Below are positions 7,982-17,087 of a stretch of DNA of 25,451 nt, piece by piece (positions within the stretch are counted from its first letter, which is position 1; each line of letters begins with the position of its first letter). The notes under the pieces are model-generated. The model made no database searches, was not told where the DNA came from, and was given only the letters and a program-made list of their open reading frames with translations. The translations under genes and the position numbers were made by a program. The DNA lies in assembly GCA_946999385.1 (NCBI GenBank), contig CAMQCZ010000023.1, forward strand, positions 1-25,451, written 5' to 3'. This DNA comes from an uncultured Lachnoanaerobaculum sp. Its GTDB lineage: Bacteria; Bacillota; Clostridia; Lachnospirales; Lachnospiraceae.

Positions 7982-9232
7982 TTATTTATTATATATAGGA
8001 TATTTACCACAAAGCTTATTAACCTGTTCTCTAATATAATCAGCTTTATCTTCAAAATCTGTTGCAGTCAATTTAATCAATTCAGCAATAATCTGCATAT
8101 CAGCCTCTTTCATACCTCTGGTTGTTACAGCAGGAGTTCCTATTCTAACACCACTGGTTACAAATGGACTTTGTGGATCGTTTGGAATACTATTTTTATT
8201 TAATGTTATACATACTTCATCACAACGATTTTGTAACTCTTTACCTGTTATATTTAAATTTCTTAAATCTAAAAGCATCAAATGATTATCAGTACCACCT
8301 GTTAATATATCAAAGCCTTCATTTACAAGTGCCTTTGATAAAGCAACCGCATTTTTTACAACCTGTTCCTGATACAATCTAAATTCAGGTTCCATAGCTT
8401 CCTTAAAGCAAATAGCTTTTGCAGCTATAACATGCTCTAAAGGACCTCCTTGCACTCCCGGAAATACAGCCTTGTTAAAATTGAATTTATCATTTGCGTC
8501 TTTATTAGCTAAAATAAGTCCTCCTCTTGGACCTCTAAGTGTTTTATGTGTTGTAGTTGTAACAACATCAGCATAAGGTATCGGACTTTCGTGTAAGCCC
8601 GTTGCCACCAATCCTGCAATATGTGCCATATCCACCATTAAATATGCTCCAACCTTATTTGCAATTTCTCTAAATTTCTTAAAATCTATTTTTCTTGCAT
8701 ATGCACTTGCACCGGCTATGATAAGCTTAGGCTTATTTTCTATTGCCAATTTTTCAACTTCTGAATAATCTATAAATCCCTTATCATCAACCTCATAAGA
8801 AATTGAATTAAAATACAAGCCTGAAAAATTAACCTTTGCACCATGTGTTAAATGTCCACCATGATTAAGTCCCATTCCAAGAACGGTATCACCCGGATTT
8901 AAGATTGCTAAAAATACCGCCATATTAGCTTGTGCACCTGAATGTGGCTGAACATTTGCATAATCGCACTTAAAAAGTTTTTTAGCTCTGTCTATGGCTA
9001 TATCTTCAACAATATCAACTTCACTACATCCACCATAATATCTTTTCCTTGGATAACCTTCAGCGTATTTATTTGTTAAAACGCTTGCCATAGCCAACAT
9101 TGATGCTTCTGATATTATATTTTCAGAAGCTATTAATTCCAAATTTCTTTGTTGCCTGTCATACTCGCCTTTAATGGCATTTGCTATATCTATATCATTA
9201 GCTGCTATAAAATCCATAATTTGTTCTATCAT
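7982..9232 (-). CDS. glyA: Serine hydroxymethyltransferase
   Basis: PLP enzyme that converts serine and tetrahydrofolate to glycine and 5,10-methylene-THF, the main source of one-carbon units. I start it at 9232 (416 aa) because AAAGGAG lies eight bases before that ATG; an in-frame ATG at 9262 lacks such a site. Motifs: LELIASENIIS (31-41), YAEGYPRKRYYGG (56-68), HSGAQAN (97-103), DMAHIAGLVA (201-210) and TTTTHKTLRGPRGG, where Lys230 is the PLP-binding lysine. Length and motifs are complete. It heads a two-gene unit with apt. Confidence 0.96.
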   Translation of the reverse strand: MIEQIMDFIAANDIDIANAIKGEYDRQQRNLELIASENIISEASMLAMASVLTNKYAEGYPRKRYYGGCSEVDIVEDIAIDRAKKLFKCDYANVQPHSGAQANMAVFLAILNPGDTVLGMGLNHGGHLTHGAKVNFSGLYFNSISYEVDDKGFIDYSEVEKLAIENKPKLIIAGASAYARKIDFKKFREIANKVGAYLMVDMAHIAGLVATGLHESPIPYADVVTTTTHKTLRGPRGGLILANKDANDKFNFNKAVFPGVQGGPLEHVIAAKAICFKEAMEPEFRLYQEQVVKNAVALSKALVNEGFDILTGGTDNHLMLLDLRNLNITGKELQNRCDEVCITLNKNSIPNDPQSPFVTSGVRIGTPAVTTRGMKEADMQIIAELIKLTATDFEDKADYIREQVNKLCGKYPIYNK

Positions 9233-9296
9233 ATATAGCACTCCTTTATTTTTAATAATCATATTAAGTTAAATAAAAATAATTAAAACAAGCTTA

Positions 9297-9325
9297 AGTA
9301 TATCCTAAAACTAAAGCCTTGTAAA
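9297..9325 (-). promoter_or_regulatory. Candidate sigma-A promoter of glyA-apt
   Basis: TTTACA (9320-9325) and TATACT (9297-9302) on the minus strand, 17 bases apart, each one or two bases from consensus. The start would be near 9290, about 58 bases before the glyA ATG. No riboswitch-like structure was seen in this leader. Confidence 0.55.
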
Positions 9326-9399
9326 GATATTAAATAGCACTCCAATATATAAATATACTAATAAATATCAAGATATTTACTCAATCTAATAGTAGTAAG

Positions 9400-11109
9400 C
9401 TATCTTTTTTTCCACTCTTTTATAACTAATTGTATTTTTTTGTTATTATTATAGATATTTATTTGTGGGTAATATATTATATCTATAATATTATTTTTAA
9501 CAAGAGTTTTTATACTTATATCATCAGCCGCAAAAAAAATAGCTGATATCTTTATAGCTTCGTCTTCCAATAATAATTTAATAACATTTTTTTCTTTTCC
9601 TAAAATTTGACTATCCAATATTCTGACATTTCTTCTTGCAAAGTTTGGCTTTTCATTAGAATTTCCAAAAGGCTCAAGTAATTCCAATTCATCAATCAAA
9701 GTAAAATTAATATATTTAAAAGGTAGCTCCAAATCTATCCATATTTTACAAATCAAAGAATCATCATTTAAATTAGAATTATTATTAAGATATTTTCTAA
9801 AATCATCCAAATTATTTTTTTCTATACTTAAGCCGGCAGCCATCGGATGCCCTCCATATTTTAATAAAAGCTTATCAGCCTCTACCAGCTTTTCAAATAT
9901 ATTATAGGCTTCTATAGATCTTGCAGAGCCCTTCAAAAATCCTCCACACGTATCTGTAAAAATAATGCATGGTTTATTATATTTTTCTTTTACTTTTCCT
10001 GCTATAATACCCGCCAAAGACTCATGACAAGCTTCTAAATATATAACCAGAACCTTATCATCTTCATATCTTTCATTTACTATATCTAAAGCTTTTTTTG
10101 TTCCTTGTACTGTAAGATTTTTTCTTTCATTATTTAAATCAATCAATTTTTTTGCCATCTTCATTGCAACAGTCTTATCAGTATTAGAAAATAATTCCAA
10201 AGCTGTTTTAGCTGACTCAAGTCTTCCTCCGGCATTTAAGCAAGGGCCTATTATATAGCCTATATGAAAAGAATTAAGCTTTATATTTTCTAAATTACAT
10301 TCTTCAATAAGTAATCTTAATCCTAAATTTTTGGCATTATTTAATTTTTTCAGACCTTCCTTTACTATATATCTATTTTCACCTTTTAAAGGCATTACAT
10401 CACCCACAGTTGCAACTGCAACAAAATCAAACAATTCTTCAAATATAGACATATCCTTATTAAGATATATATATAAGCCTTGAACAAATTTATAGGCTAC
10501 ATTAGCTCCACAAATATTTTTATTCGGATAATCACAAGCCTCCTGCTTTGGATTTACTATAAAATCAGCTTCAGGCAATTTTTCTTTGCCATTGTCCTTT
10601 CTTATGTCATGGTGATCCGTTACTATAGTTTTTATATTATATTCTTTTGCTTTTTTTATAGCTTCAAAAGCTGCTATACCATTATCACAGGTGATAATAA
10701 GTGATATATCATTATCTATAGCTTCATCTATTATATGCTCATTAATACCATATCCATCCTTTATTCTATCAGGTATTTCATAGTATACAAAATCACTTAA
10801 TTGCTTTAATGCCTTATATAATATATAAGTTGCACATACACCGTCAATATCATAATCACCTACAATTAATATTTTTTTATTTTCTTTTAAAAATTCAGCT
10901 AAACAAATGATAGAAGCTTTTAAATCCTTCATTAAATTTATATTTCCAAGGCTTTTTCTACTTGGATTTAAATATTCTTCAAATTCTTCATCCTTAATAT
11001 TTCTATTTATAATAATTCTTGCTACTATAGAAGATATGTTGTATTTTTTTGATAAACACTCAAAATTCGCCTTCTTGGTATATATATACCATTGTACCTT
11101 TTTATCCAC
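9400..11109 (-). CDS. recJ: Single-stranded-DNA-specific exonuclease RecJ
   Basis: 5'-3' single-strand exonuclease of the DHH family, acting in recombination and mismatch/base-excision repair; 569 aa, the shorter form without a long C-terminal extension. Motif I is VGDYDIDG (83-90), followed by CDNG (141-144) and TDHHD (164-168), which supply the metal-binding aspartates and histidines. The DHHA1 part shows GGRLESA and YGGHPMAAGLSI, and an OB-like tail follows. The start is GTG at 11109, two bases after the stop of the barnase-like gene, so translation is probably coupled; no strong ribosome site is seen. It is the last gene of the second peptide-transport operon, an unusual place for a repair gene. 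Confidence 0.93.
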   Translation of the reverse strand: MDKKVQWYIYTKKANFECLSKKYNISSIVARIIINRNIKDEEFEEYLNPSRKSLGNINLMKDLKASIICLAEFLKENKKILIVGDYDIDGVCATYILYKALKQLSDFVYYEIPDRIKDGYGINEHIIDEAIDNDISLIITCDNGIAAFEAIKKAKEYNIKTIVTDHHDIRKDNGKEKLPEADFIVNPKQEACDYPNKNICGANVAYKFVQGLYIYLNKDMSIFEELFDFVAVATVGDVMPLKGENRYIVKEGLKKLNNAKNLGLRLLIEECNLENIKLNSFHIGYIIGPCLNAGGRLESAKTALELFSNTDKTVAMKMAKKLIDLNNERKNLTVQGTKKALDIVNERYEDDKVLVIYLEACHESLAGIIAGKVKEKYNKPCIIFTDTCGGFLKGSARSIEAYNIFEKLVEADKLLLKYGGHPMAAGLSIEKNNLDDFRKYLNNNSNLNDDSLICKIWIDLELPFKYINFTLIDELELLEPFGNSNEKPNFARRNVRILDSQILGKEKNVIKLLLEDEAIKISAIFFAADDISIKTLVKNNIIDIIYYPQINIYNNNKKIQLVIKEWKKR

Positions 11110-11111
11110 TG

Positions 11112-11672
11112 CTAGTATAACCTTTCAAAATTTTCATATCCGTCTTCAGTATAAAAAATCAATCCGTCATTAGAGTAAATTATTCTTTTAGAATTTCTCA
11201 CTCCTCCGGTATAATCCACATCTGCTTCATAATATTTTCTACCTTCCTTTTTAGGTAAACAATCTGAAGAATTACCATATTCATCTCCACCTATACTCAT
11301 ACCCGGAAGTATACTGTCAAGATTTTCTTCTCCTTGCTTCCATCCTGCTTCTATTGCATCTTTTTTACTTATATAATTAATTGGTAATTTATTATATAAA
11401 TGTATATACGCTGACAACTCCTCTTTATCTGAATAGTTACCATTTTCTTTTATATCTTCATTTTCAGATGATTGACTCAAATTCACATTTTCTGTAGCTT
11501 TATTTTCTATTTTTTTAGAATCATCATCCTTATAAACTATTTTAGCTTCTTCCACTACATCTTTTCTATTAACTCTACCAACATAAATACCGCAAATAAA
11601 TATCATTAATAATATTATAATTGGATAAAGCCATGATATTTCTGCTAATATCTTTAATATTTTTTTGTACAT
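11112..11672 (-). CDS. Membrane-anchored barnase-family (microbial ribonuclease) protein, catalytic His replaced by Gly
   Basis: 186 aa from the ATG at 11672, one base after the preceding ATPase stop, with GGAGAG upstream. An in-frame ATG at 11717 lies inside the ATPase gene and is less likely. Residues 14-33 form one membrane segment; about 50 polar residues follow, then a C-terminal domain (about 85-186) that aligns without gaps to Bacillus amyloliquefaciens barnase: LPINYISKKDA, PGMSIGGD, YEADVDYTGGVRNSKRI. Counting against barnase, Lys27 corresponds to Lys103, Glu73 to Glu149, Arg83 to Arg159 and Arg87 to Arg163, but the general acid His102 is Gly178 (codon GGA). The fold is probably exported or faces outside. 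Catalysis is doubtful. No barstar-like inhibitor gene is seen nearby. Family call is firm; function is unknown. Confidence 0.85.
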   Translation of the reverse strand: MYKKILKILAEISWLYPIIILLMIFICGIYVGRVNRKDVVEEAKIVYKDDDSKKIENKATENVNLSQSSENEDIKENGNYSDKEELSAYIHLYNKLPINYISKKDAIEAGWKQGEENLDSILPGMSIGGDEYGNSSDCLPKKEGRKYYEADVDYTGGVRNSKRIIYSNDGLIFYTEDGYENFERLY

Positions 11673-11673
11673 T

Positions 11674-12648
11674 TTAATTTCTCTCCAATGGAAAATGACA
11701 AGAAGTTCCATCTCCATCTTTATTAATATTCAATTTTACTTTTTCATATAAACATATATCACTTGCATACGGGCATCTATAATAAAATTTACATATATTT
11801 TCATATTCTTTTTTTATTTGCTTAAGCTCACAAATATCATCTATTTTTAATCCTATATTGGGATTTAGACTTGGAATAGAATCAATTAATAATTTAGTAT
11901 ATGGATGTTTCGGATTAGAAAAAATATTTTTTGTATGCCCTATTTCTACAATTTCACCTAAATACATTACCATTACTCTATCACTTATAAATTTTACCAC
12001 AGATAAATCATGGCTGATAAATAGGTAGCTTATATTATTTTCATCTTTAATATCCTTTAATAAATTAAGTATTTGTGCCTGTATAGAAACATCCAAGGCT
12101 GAAACAGCCTCATCAAGTATAAGTAATTTCGGATTCAGAGCAATAGCTCTTGCTATACCTATTCTTTGTCTTTGACCACCTGAAAATTGATGAGGATATC
12201 TATATTTAAGTTCTTTAGATATTCCAACCTTTTCCATTAAAAAATTTATTTCAGTTTTCAAATCATTTTTATTATTATATATTTTGTGTGCTTTTAAGGG
12301 CTCTGCTATTATATCAAAAACTTTCATTCTAGGATTTAAGGAAGAATAAGGGTCTTGAAATATCATTTGTATATCTTTAGTAAGTCGTTTTTTTTCTTTC
12401 TTTGATAAATCAAATATATTTCTATCTTCAAATTCTATACTTCCACTATCACTTTTTTGCAATTGTAAAATTATTTTTGCAAGTGTAGATTTACCACAAC
12501 CTGATTCTCCTACAAGTCCTAAGCTTTCTCCCTTATATATTTCAAAATTTATATTATCAACTGCTTTTATTTTTGTTTTACTATTTATTGAAATATTTTC
12601 ATACTCTTTGTTAATATTTTGAGCTTTTAAAAGTATATCTTTTTCCAT
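11674..12648 (-). CDS. Peptide ABC transporter ATPase, OppF/DppF-like (second system)
   Basis: F-type ATPase of the second peptide importer. I begin it at 12648 (324 aa): AGAGGAAA stands nine to ten bases upstream, whereas the in-frame ATG at 12675 would overlap the previous gene. Walker A GESGCGKS (47-54), Q-loop FQDPYSSLNP (97-106), signature SGGQR (156-160), Walker B LLILDE (175-180), H-loop SHDLSVV. The C-terminal extension is shorter in sequence similarity than in the first system but keeps cysteines (CKFYYRC, then C in DIC, and C near the end). It starts 13 bases after the D-type ATPase and ends one base before the barnase-like gene. Confidence 0.92.
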   Translation of the reverse strand: MEKDILLKAQNINKEYENISINSKTKIKAVDNINFEIYKGESLGLVGESGCGKSTLAKIILQLQKSDSGSIEFEDRNIFDLSKKEKKRLTKDIQMIFQDPYSSLNPRMKVFDIIAEPLKAHKIYNNKNDLKTEINFLMEKVGISKELKYRYPHQFSGGQRQRIGIARAIALNPKLLILDEAVSALDVSIQAQILNLLKDIKDENNISYLFISHDLSVVKFISDRVMVMYLGEIVEIGHTKNIFSNPKHPYTKLLIDSIPSLNPNIGLKIDDICELKQIKKEYENICKFYYRCPYASDICLYEKVKLNINKDGDGTSCHFPLERN

Positions 12649-12661
12649 CCTGATATTTCCT

Positions 12662-13639
12662 CTATAAATTATCAATATATAAAAAGCATCTGACCTTATG
12701 TTTATTTATATTTTCAATATTATATAAATCAGGAGCTTTTTCCATGCATATTTTTTTTGCACATTTACATCTATTGTAAAATGAGCAAAAATCACCTAAG
12801 TTTTTTAAATTTGGGACCTTACCTTCTATAGTATTAAGCCTTTTTACATTTTTATTCAAATCAGGTATAGAATCCAGCAAAGCCCTTGTATAAGGATGCT
12901 TGCTTTCTTCAAATAAATCAAACACACTGCTTTCTTCTACAACTTTACCTGCATACATAACATATACATAATCGCATATACTTGCTATGACTCCCATATT
13001 ATGACTGATAAATATAACGCTTGTTCCTATTTCCTTGCATAATTTTTTTATCAAAATAAGGACTTGAGCTTGTATTGTTACATCTAATGCAGTAGTAGGC
13101 TCATCAGCTATCAATAATTTAGGCTTACATATAAGTGCCATTGCTATCATAACTCTTTGCCTAATTCCTCCGGATAATTGATGCGGATATGAATTATATC
13201 TTTTCTCAGCATCAATTATACCGACTTTTTCAAGCATTTTTATAGATTCATTTTTTGCAGCTTTTTTATTTATTTTCTTATGCTTAAGCAAAACTTCGCT
13301 AAGTTGCCTGCCTATTGTCATAAGAGGATTTAAACAAGTCATAGGATCTTGAAATATCATAGACATCTCACTGCCTCTTAAATTTAATAATTCTTTATTA
13401 TTAAGTTTTAAAATATCTTTTCCATCTAATTTTATTGCTCCGTTTAAAATAACGGCATTATCAGGTAGTAAAGACATGATACTCATTGCAAGCATAGTTT
13501 TTCCACAGCCGGATTCACCTACCAATCCTATAATTTCACCTTTTTTTATTTCTAAATTTATATTGTCAATCACCTTTGTTTTTGGGTCTGTATTTTTAAA
13601 ATATGTACAAAGCTCTCTTACTTCTAATATATTATTCAT
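12662..13639 (-). CDS. Peptide ABC transporter ATPase, OppD/DppD-like (second system)
   Basis: D-type ATPase, 325 aa. Walker A GESGCGKT (41-48), Q-loop FQDPMTCLNP (96-105), signature SGGIR (156-160), Walker B LLIADE (175-180) and H-loop ISHNMGVI, where the usual Asp of HDL is Asn (the catalytic His is kept). The C-terminal cysteine cluster (CSFYNRCKCAKKIC) is richer in Cys and Lys than in the first system. One base separates it from the permease stop, with AAAGGAT as ribosome site. It pairs with the downstream F-type ATPase. Confidence 0.92.
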   Translation of the reverse strand: MNNILEVRELCTYFKNTDPKTKVIDNINLEIKKGEIIGLVGESGCGKTMLAMSIMSLLPDNAVILNGAIKLDGKDILKLNNKELLNLRGSEMSMIFQDPMTCLNPLMTIGRQLSEVLLKHKKINKKAAKNESIKMLEKVGIIDAEKRYNSYPHQLSGGIRQRVMIAMALICKPKLLIADEPTTALDVTIQAQVLILIKKLCKEIGTSVIFISHNMGVIASICDYVYVMYAGKVVEESSVFDLFEESKHPYTRALLDSIPDLNKNVKRLNTIEGKVPNLKNLGDFCSFYNRCKCAKKICMEKAPDLYNIENINKHKVRCFLYIDNL

Positions 13640-13640
13640 A

Positions 13641-14462
13641 TTAATTATCCTTTATCTGTGGATCTAAGATATCTCTAAGACCATCTCCTAAGAAATTAAA
13701 TAAAAGCACAAAAATCATTATAAGTATACTTGGTGCTAAAACCAAATTAGGATTAGTAAATAAATATTTTTTAGCCTTTACAACCATAAGACCTAAGCTG
13801 GCACTTGGAGACTTTGCACCTACACCTAAAAAGCTCAAAGAAGCCTCTGCTAATATAGCAGAAGGAATATTTAAGGTAAATAATACAATAAGATTAGCAA
13901 AGCAATTAGGTAATATATGCCTTAGCATTATTGTTATATCATTTACCCCCATGCTTTTAGCTGCCAAAACATACTCTTTTTCTTTTAAACTAAGTGTAGT
14001 TGCTCTAATTATCCTTGCTGTAGAAGCCCAATTTATAAACGCAAGTGCTATAAAAATATTTAAAAGACCGGCTCCTATTGTATATGTTATAAGCATTGCA
14101 AATAATAAGGAAGGAAAAGCTAATATTATATCAGCAAGCCTCATTATACAAAAATCTATCTTGTTACCATAATATCCTGAAATAAGACCTAAAACAGTTC
14201 CTATAACTAATGATATAAATGTAGGTAGTAAACCAACCAATAATGATATTCTGCTGCCATAAATCAATCTTGAAAATACATCTCTGCCAAGCTCATCAGT
14301 ACCCAGTAAATGTAGTATCCCGGGTTTTACAAGTCTATTTGATAAGCTTTGAGCATATGGATCATATGGTGATATAATAGGAGCAAATATAGCAATTATT
14401 ATAAAAATAAATATTAAAATAAGAGAAAAAAAAGCAAGCCTATTATTTTTTATAAGTTTCAT
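13641..14462 (-). CDS. Peptide ABC transporter permease, OppC/DppC-like (second system)
   Basis: Channel subunit of 273 aa with about six membrane segments. It lacks the long cytoplasmic N-terminus found in OppC of the first system and starts directly with the first membrane helix, as DppC/NikC-like permeases do. Seen: LLGTDELGRDVFSRLIYGSR, the EAA motif AKSMGVNDITIMLRHILPN and the ending GDGLRDILDPQ. The start overlaps the stop of the B permease by four bases (ATGA) and is preceded by AGAGAGG. Confidence 0.93.
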   Translation of the reverse strand: MKLIKNNRLAFFSLILIFIFIIIAIFAPIISPYDPYAQSLSNRLVKPGILHLLGTDELGRDVFSRLIYGSRISLLVGLLPTFISLVIGTVLGLISGYYGNKIDFCIMRLADIILAFPSLLFAMLITYTIGAGLLNIFIALAFINWASTARIIRATTLSLKEKEYVLAAKSMGVNDITIMLRHILPNCFANLIVLFTLNIPSAILAEASLSFLGVGAKSPSASLGLMVVKAKKYLFTNPNLVLAPSILIMIFVLLFNFLGDGLRDILDPQIKDN

Positions 14463-15385
14463 TGTTTAACCTCTCTTATCCTAGGATCTATAATTGAATA
14501 TAAAATATCTGCAAATAAATTTCCAAAGATTATTATAATAGTTGTAAATAATACAGTACCTTGCAACAAAGGCATATCCCTGGTTTCAATGGCATTAACT
14601 GCAAGTCTTCCTACTCCTGCTATTCCAAATATACTTTCAGTAATCACAGCTCCACTAAGCATCGAGCTTAATTGTAAAGTCATCATAGTAATTATTGGTA
14701 ATAAAGCATTTCTTAAAGCATGAATAAAAACAATTTCTTTTTCAGATAATCCTTTTGCTCTCGCTGTTTTTATATAATCCTCTCTAAGAACTTCTATAAG
14801 ATTTGCTCTTGTCATTCTCGCAATACTTCCTGCACTATTCCAGCCTAAAGCAACAGCCGGCAATATCATAGACAAAAATGTATCATAGCCTGAAGTAGGA
14901 AATATTTTCAACTTAAATGTAAATAAATATTGCAAGACTAAGGCAAGCATAAAAATAGGCATTGAAACTCCAAATAAAGCACCTGTCATAAAAATCTTAT
15001 CAATAATTTTATTTTTGTAAATTGCACTTACTATACCCGAGCTTATACCAACTGCCCATGCAAATATCGATGCACTTATTGATAATTTTAAAGTATTTGG
15101 AAAGGCTTCAATAATCATTGAGCTTACATCCCTATTAAGTCTGTAACTTGTACCGAAATTACCTTTAAAAGCATTAAGCACGTATTTATAAAATTGAATA
15201 TATAATGGCTCATCAAGTCCAAGCTCATTGCGTATTTTTTCTATTGTTACAGGATTTACATGCTCACCCAACATAGTTGTTACCGGATCACCCGGAACTA
15301 TTCTCAACATAATAAATATTACTAAAATAACTCCTATCAATATAGGTATAGATAATAATAATCTTGAAATAATTTTTCTTAGCAT
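14459..15385 (-). CDS. Peptide ABC transporter permease, OppB/DppB-like (second system)
   Basis: 308 aa, about six membrane segments. Landmarks: MLRIVPGDPV after the first helix, LGLDEPLYIQFY, the EAA motif ARAKGLSEKEIVFIHALRNA, and the ending YSIIDPRIREVKQ. Ribosome site GAGG lies just before the ATG. It is separated from the binding-protein gene by 48 bases that contain a strong hairpin, so it is likely made at a lower level than the binding protein. Confidence 0.93.
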   Translation of the reverse strand: MLRKIISRLLLSIPILIGVILVIFIMLRIVPGDPVTTMLGEHVNPVTIEKIRNELGLDEPLYIQFYKYVLNAFKGNFGTSYRLNRDVSSMIIEAFPNTLKLSISASIFAWAVGISSGIVSAIYKNKIIDKIFMTGALFGVSMPIFMLALVLQYLFTFKLKIFPTSGYDTFLSMILPAVALGWNSAGSIARMTRANLIEVLREDYIKTARAKGLSEKEIVFIHALRNALLPIITMMTLQLSSMLSGAVITESIFGIAGVGRLAVNAIETRDMPLLQGTVLFTTIIIIFGNLFADILYSIIDPRIREVKQ

Positions 15386-15399
15386 CCTTACCTCATAAT

Positions 15400-15434
15400 A
15401 AATTTAAAGCTCGATAAAATCGAGCTTTAAATTT
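15400..15434 (-). terminator. Intercistronic hairpin (partial terminator) between binding protein and permease B
   Basis: A perfect stem of at least 15 bp (15400-15414 with 15420-15434) with core AAAGCTCGA/TCGAGCTTT and a five-base loop. It starts at the binding-protein stop codon. On the minus strand it is followed by only a short, mixed T/A stretch, so it may act as attenuator or as a 3' stabiliser of the binding-protein message. That is a common way to raise binding protein over membrane subunits. Confidence 0.75.
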
Positions 15435-17047
15435 TAGTCTTTTTTTATTGAATAAAATTGTATATCACTTAGACCTGCCCAATTAGGTTTAAAATTTTTA
15501 ACTTTTTGACTAAGAGCATAATAATGCTTTCTTGAATACATAGGTAACCATGCATAGTCTTTTTGTACTATTTGTTCTTCCAAAGCTTGATATTCTTTTA
15601 TTCTTTCATCTTGATTTAATATAGCTTTAGCTTTTTGTACTCTTTGCATTATATCTTCATCTGAATAATTTATAGATCTTAATTTACTATTTTCTAAATT
15701 GCCGAAAAATGTATATATAAAATTATCAGGATCATTATAATCAGCCGTCCAAGTAGCTATAGAAGAAGGTAATTGCCCACTTCTTCTTGTAGCTAACCAT
15801 GTTGCTTCATCATAAGCCTTAACATCAGCTTTTATTCCTATCAGACTTAGCTGCTCTGATATAATTTCCAATATGGCTTGAACTGTATCTGAGGATGCTT
15901 GATTGGATGCAAGCTCCATTTCAAATCCATTAGGATAATTTTCTTTTGCTAAAATTTCTTTTGCTTTATCCGGATTATATTCCAAAGCTTTGAGATTTTC
16001 ATTATATCCTATAAGTCCCCTTGGAAAAATACCATTTTCCAAGCTTGCATTATCCTGATACATAGCTTCTATTATTGCTTTTCTATCTATAGCCATAGAT
16101 ATTGCTTTTCTAATATTAGGATTATCAAAAGGCTTTATAGCTTGATTAAAATTTAAAAATGTTATTCCAACTCTTTGAGTTGATACAAGTCTATCTTTAA
16201 AATCTTCTTTATATTTAGGTATATAATCAACCATATAATCCAAATCCAAAATATCCAATTCACCATTTCTAAACATTATATTTTGTGTTTCTACATCCGG
16301 AAGCACCTTTATTTCAACTCCATCTATACTAGGAGCTGCTTGCCAATAGGCTTCATTTTTTACTAAGCTTATATGATCATTTAATTTCCATTCCTTTACT
16401 TTAAATGGTCCGGTTCCAACTGTATATTCAGGCTCAACTCCAAACTTATCACCGGCATTGATTGTAGTTGTTTTATCAAGAATACTTGCCGGAGCGGCCG
16501 CAAGACTTGACATAAATCCTGAATATGCCTCTTTTAATTTTATTTGTATAGTATAATCATCTATAATACTAAGCCCTGATAAGCTGTCAGTATTTCCATT
16601 TTGTACATCTTCAAAACCTTCTATTTGACTAACATAATCAGAATTTACTGCTCCCTTTAAATTTACCATTCTATTCAAAGAATAAATTACATCTTCAGCT
16701 GTAAAAGCCTCTCCATTGTGAAATTTTACATTTTCTCTTAATTTTATAGTATAAACCTTACCATCCTCAGAAATATCCCAAGAAGTCGCAAGTGAAGGTA
16801 TAATCTTACTTGTTCCATTATCATTTAATTCAACCTCTACCAATCTATCAAATATATTAAGAGGTATCATATAATTATTTGATGTTTTATCTATATCCAT
16901 TGTTTGAATATCCGACTTTATAGCTGTTCTTATTATATTATCATTATTTTCAACTTTTTTACTTTCATCTATATTATTCTTCTTGCAAGCTGTAAAAATA
17001 AATACACTTGCCAATATCAAGCTAAAAAAATATATTTTTTTTATCAT
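15434..17047 (-). CDS. Peptide ABC transporter substrate-binding lipoprotein (second system)
   Basis: Extracytoplasmic peptide receptor (SBP_bac_5), 537 aa. The signal peptide ends in lipobox FTAC with Cys21 as lipid anchor, followed by a Lys/Asn/Asp/Glu-rich linker. The mature chain shows the family pattern: DIQTMDIDKTSN, YTIKLRENVKFHNGEAFTAE (about 111-130) and NPNIRKAISMAIDRKAI. Ribosome site AAAGGA sits about seven bases upstream. First gene of the operon, in contrast to oppA, which is last in the other system. Its sequence differs strongly from that OppA, so the two receptors probably differ in substrate. Confidence 0.92.
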   Translation of the reverse strand: MIKKIYFFSLILASVFIFTACKKNNIDESKKVENNDNIIRTAIKSDIQTMDIDKTSNNYMIPLNIFDRLVEVELNDNGTSKIIPSLATSWDISEDGKVYTIKLRENVKFHNGEAFTAEDVIYSLNRMVNLKGAVNSDYVSQIEGFEDVQNGNTDSLSGLSIIDDYTIQIKLKEAYSGFMSSLAAAPASILDKTTTINAGDKFGVEPEYTVGTGPFKVKEWKLNDHISLVKNEAYWQAAPSIDGVEIKVLPDVETQNIMFRNGELDILDLDYMVDYIPKYKEDFKDRLVSTQRVGITFLNFNQAIKPFDNPNIRKAISMAIDRKAIIEAMYQDNASLENGIFPRGLIGYNENLKALEYNPDKAKEILAKENYPNGFEMELASNQASSDTVQAILEIISEQLSLIGIKADVKAYDEATWLATRRSGQLPSSIATWTADYNDPDNFIYTFFGNLENSKLRSINYSDEDIMQRVQKAKAILNQDERIKEYQALEEQIVQKDYAWLPMYSRKHYYALSQKVKNFKPNWAGLSDIQFYSIKKD

Positions 17048-17087
17048 TTTTTTCCTTTCATTTTTTTATTTTTTAAATATAATTATT

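Noticed and set aside
11673..11717. Upstream ATG for the barnase-like protein
   Set aside because: It would overlap the ATPase gene by 44 bases and has no ribosome site, whereas the ATG at 11672 has GGAGAG and directly precedes the membrane helix.
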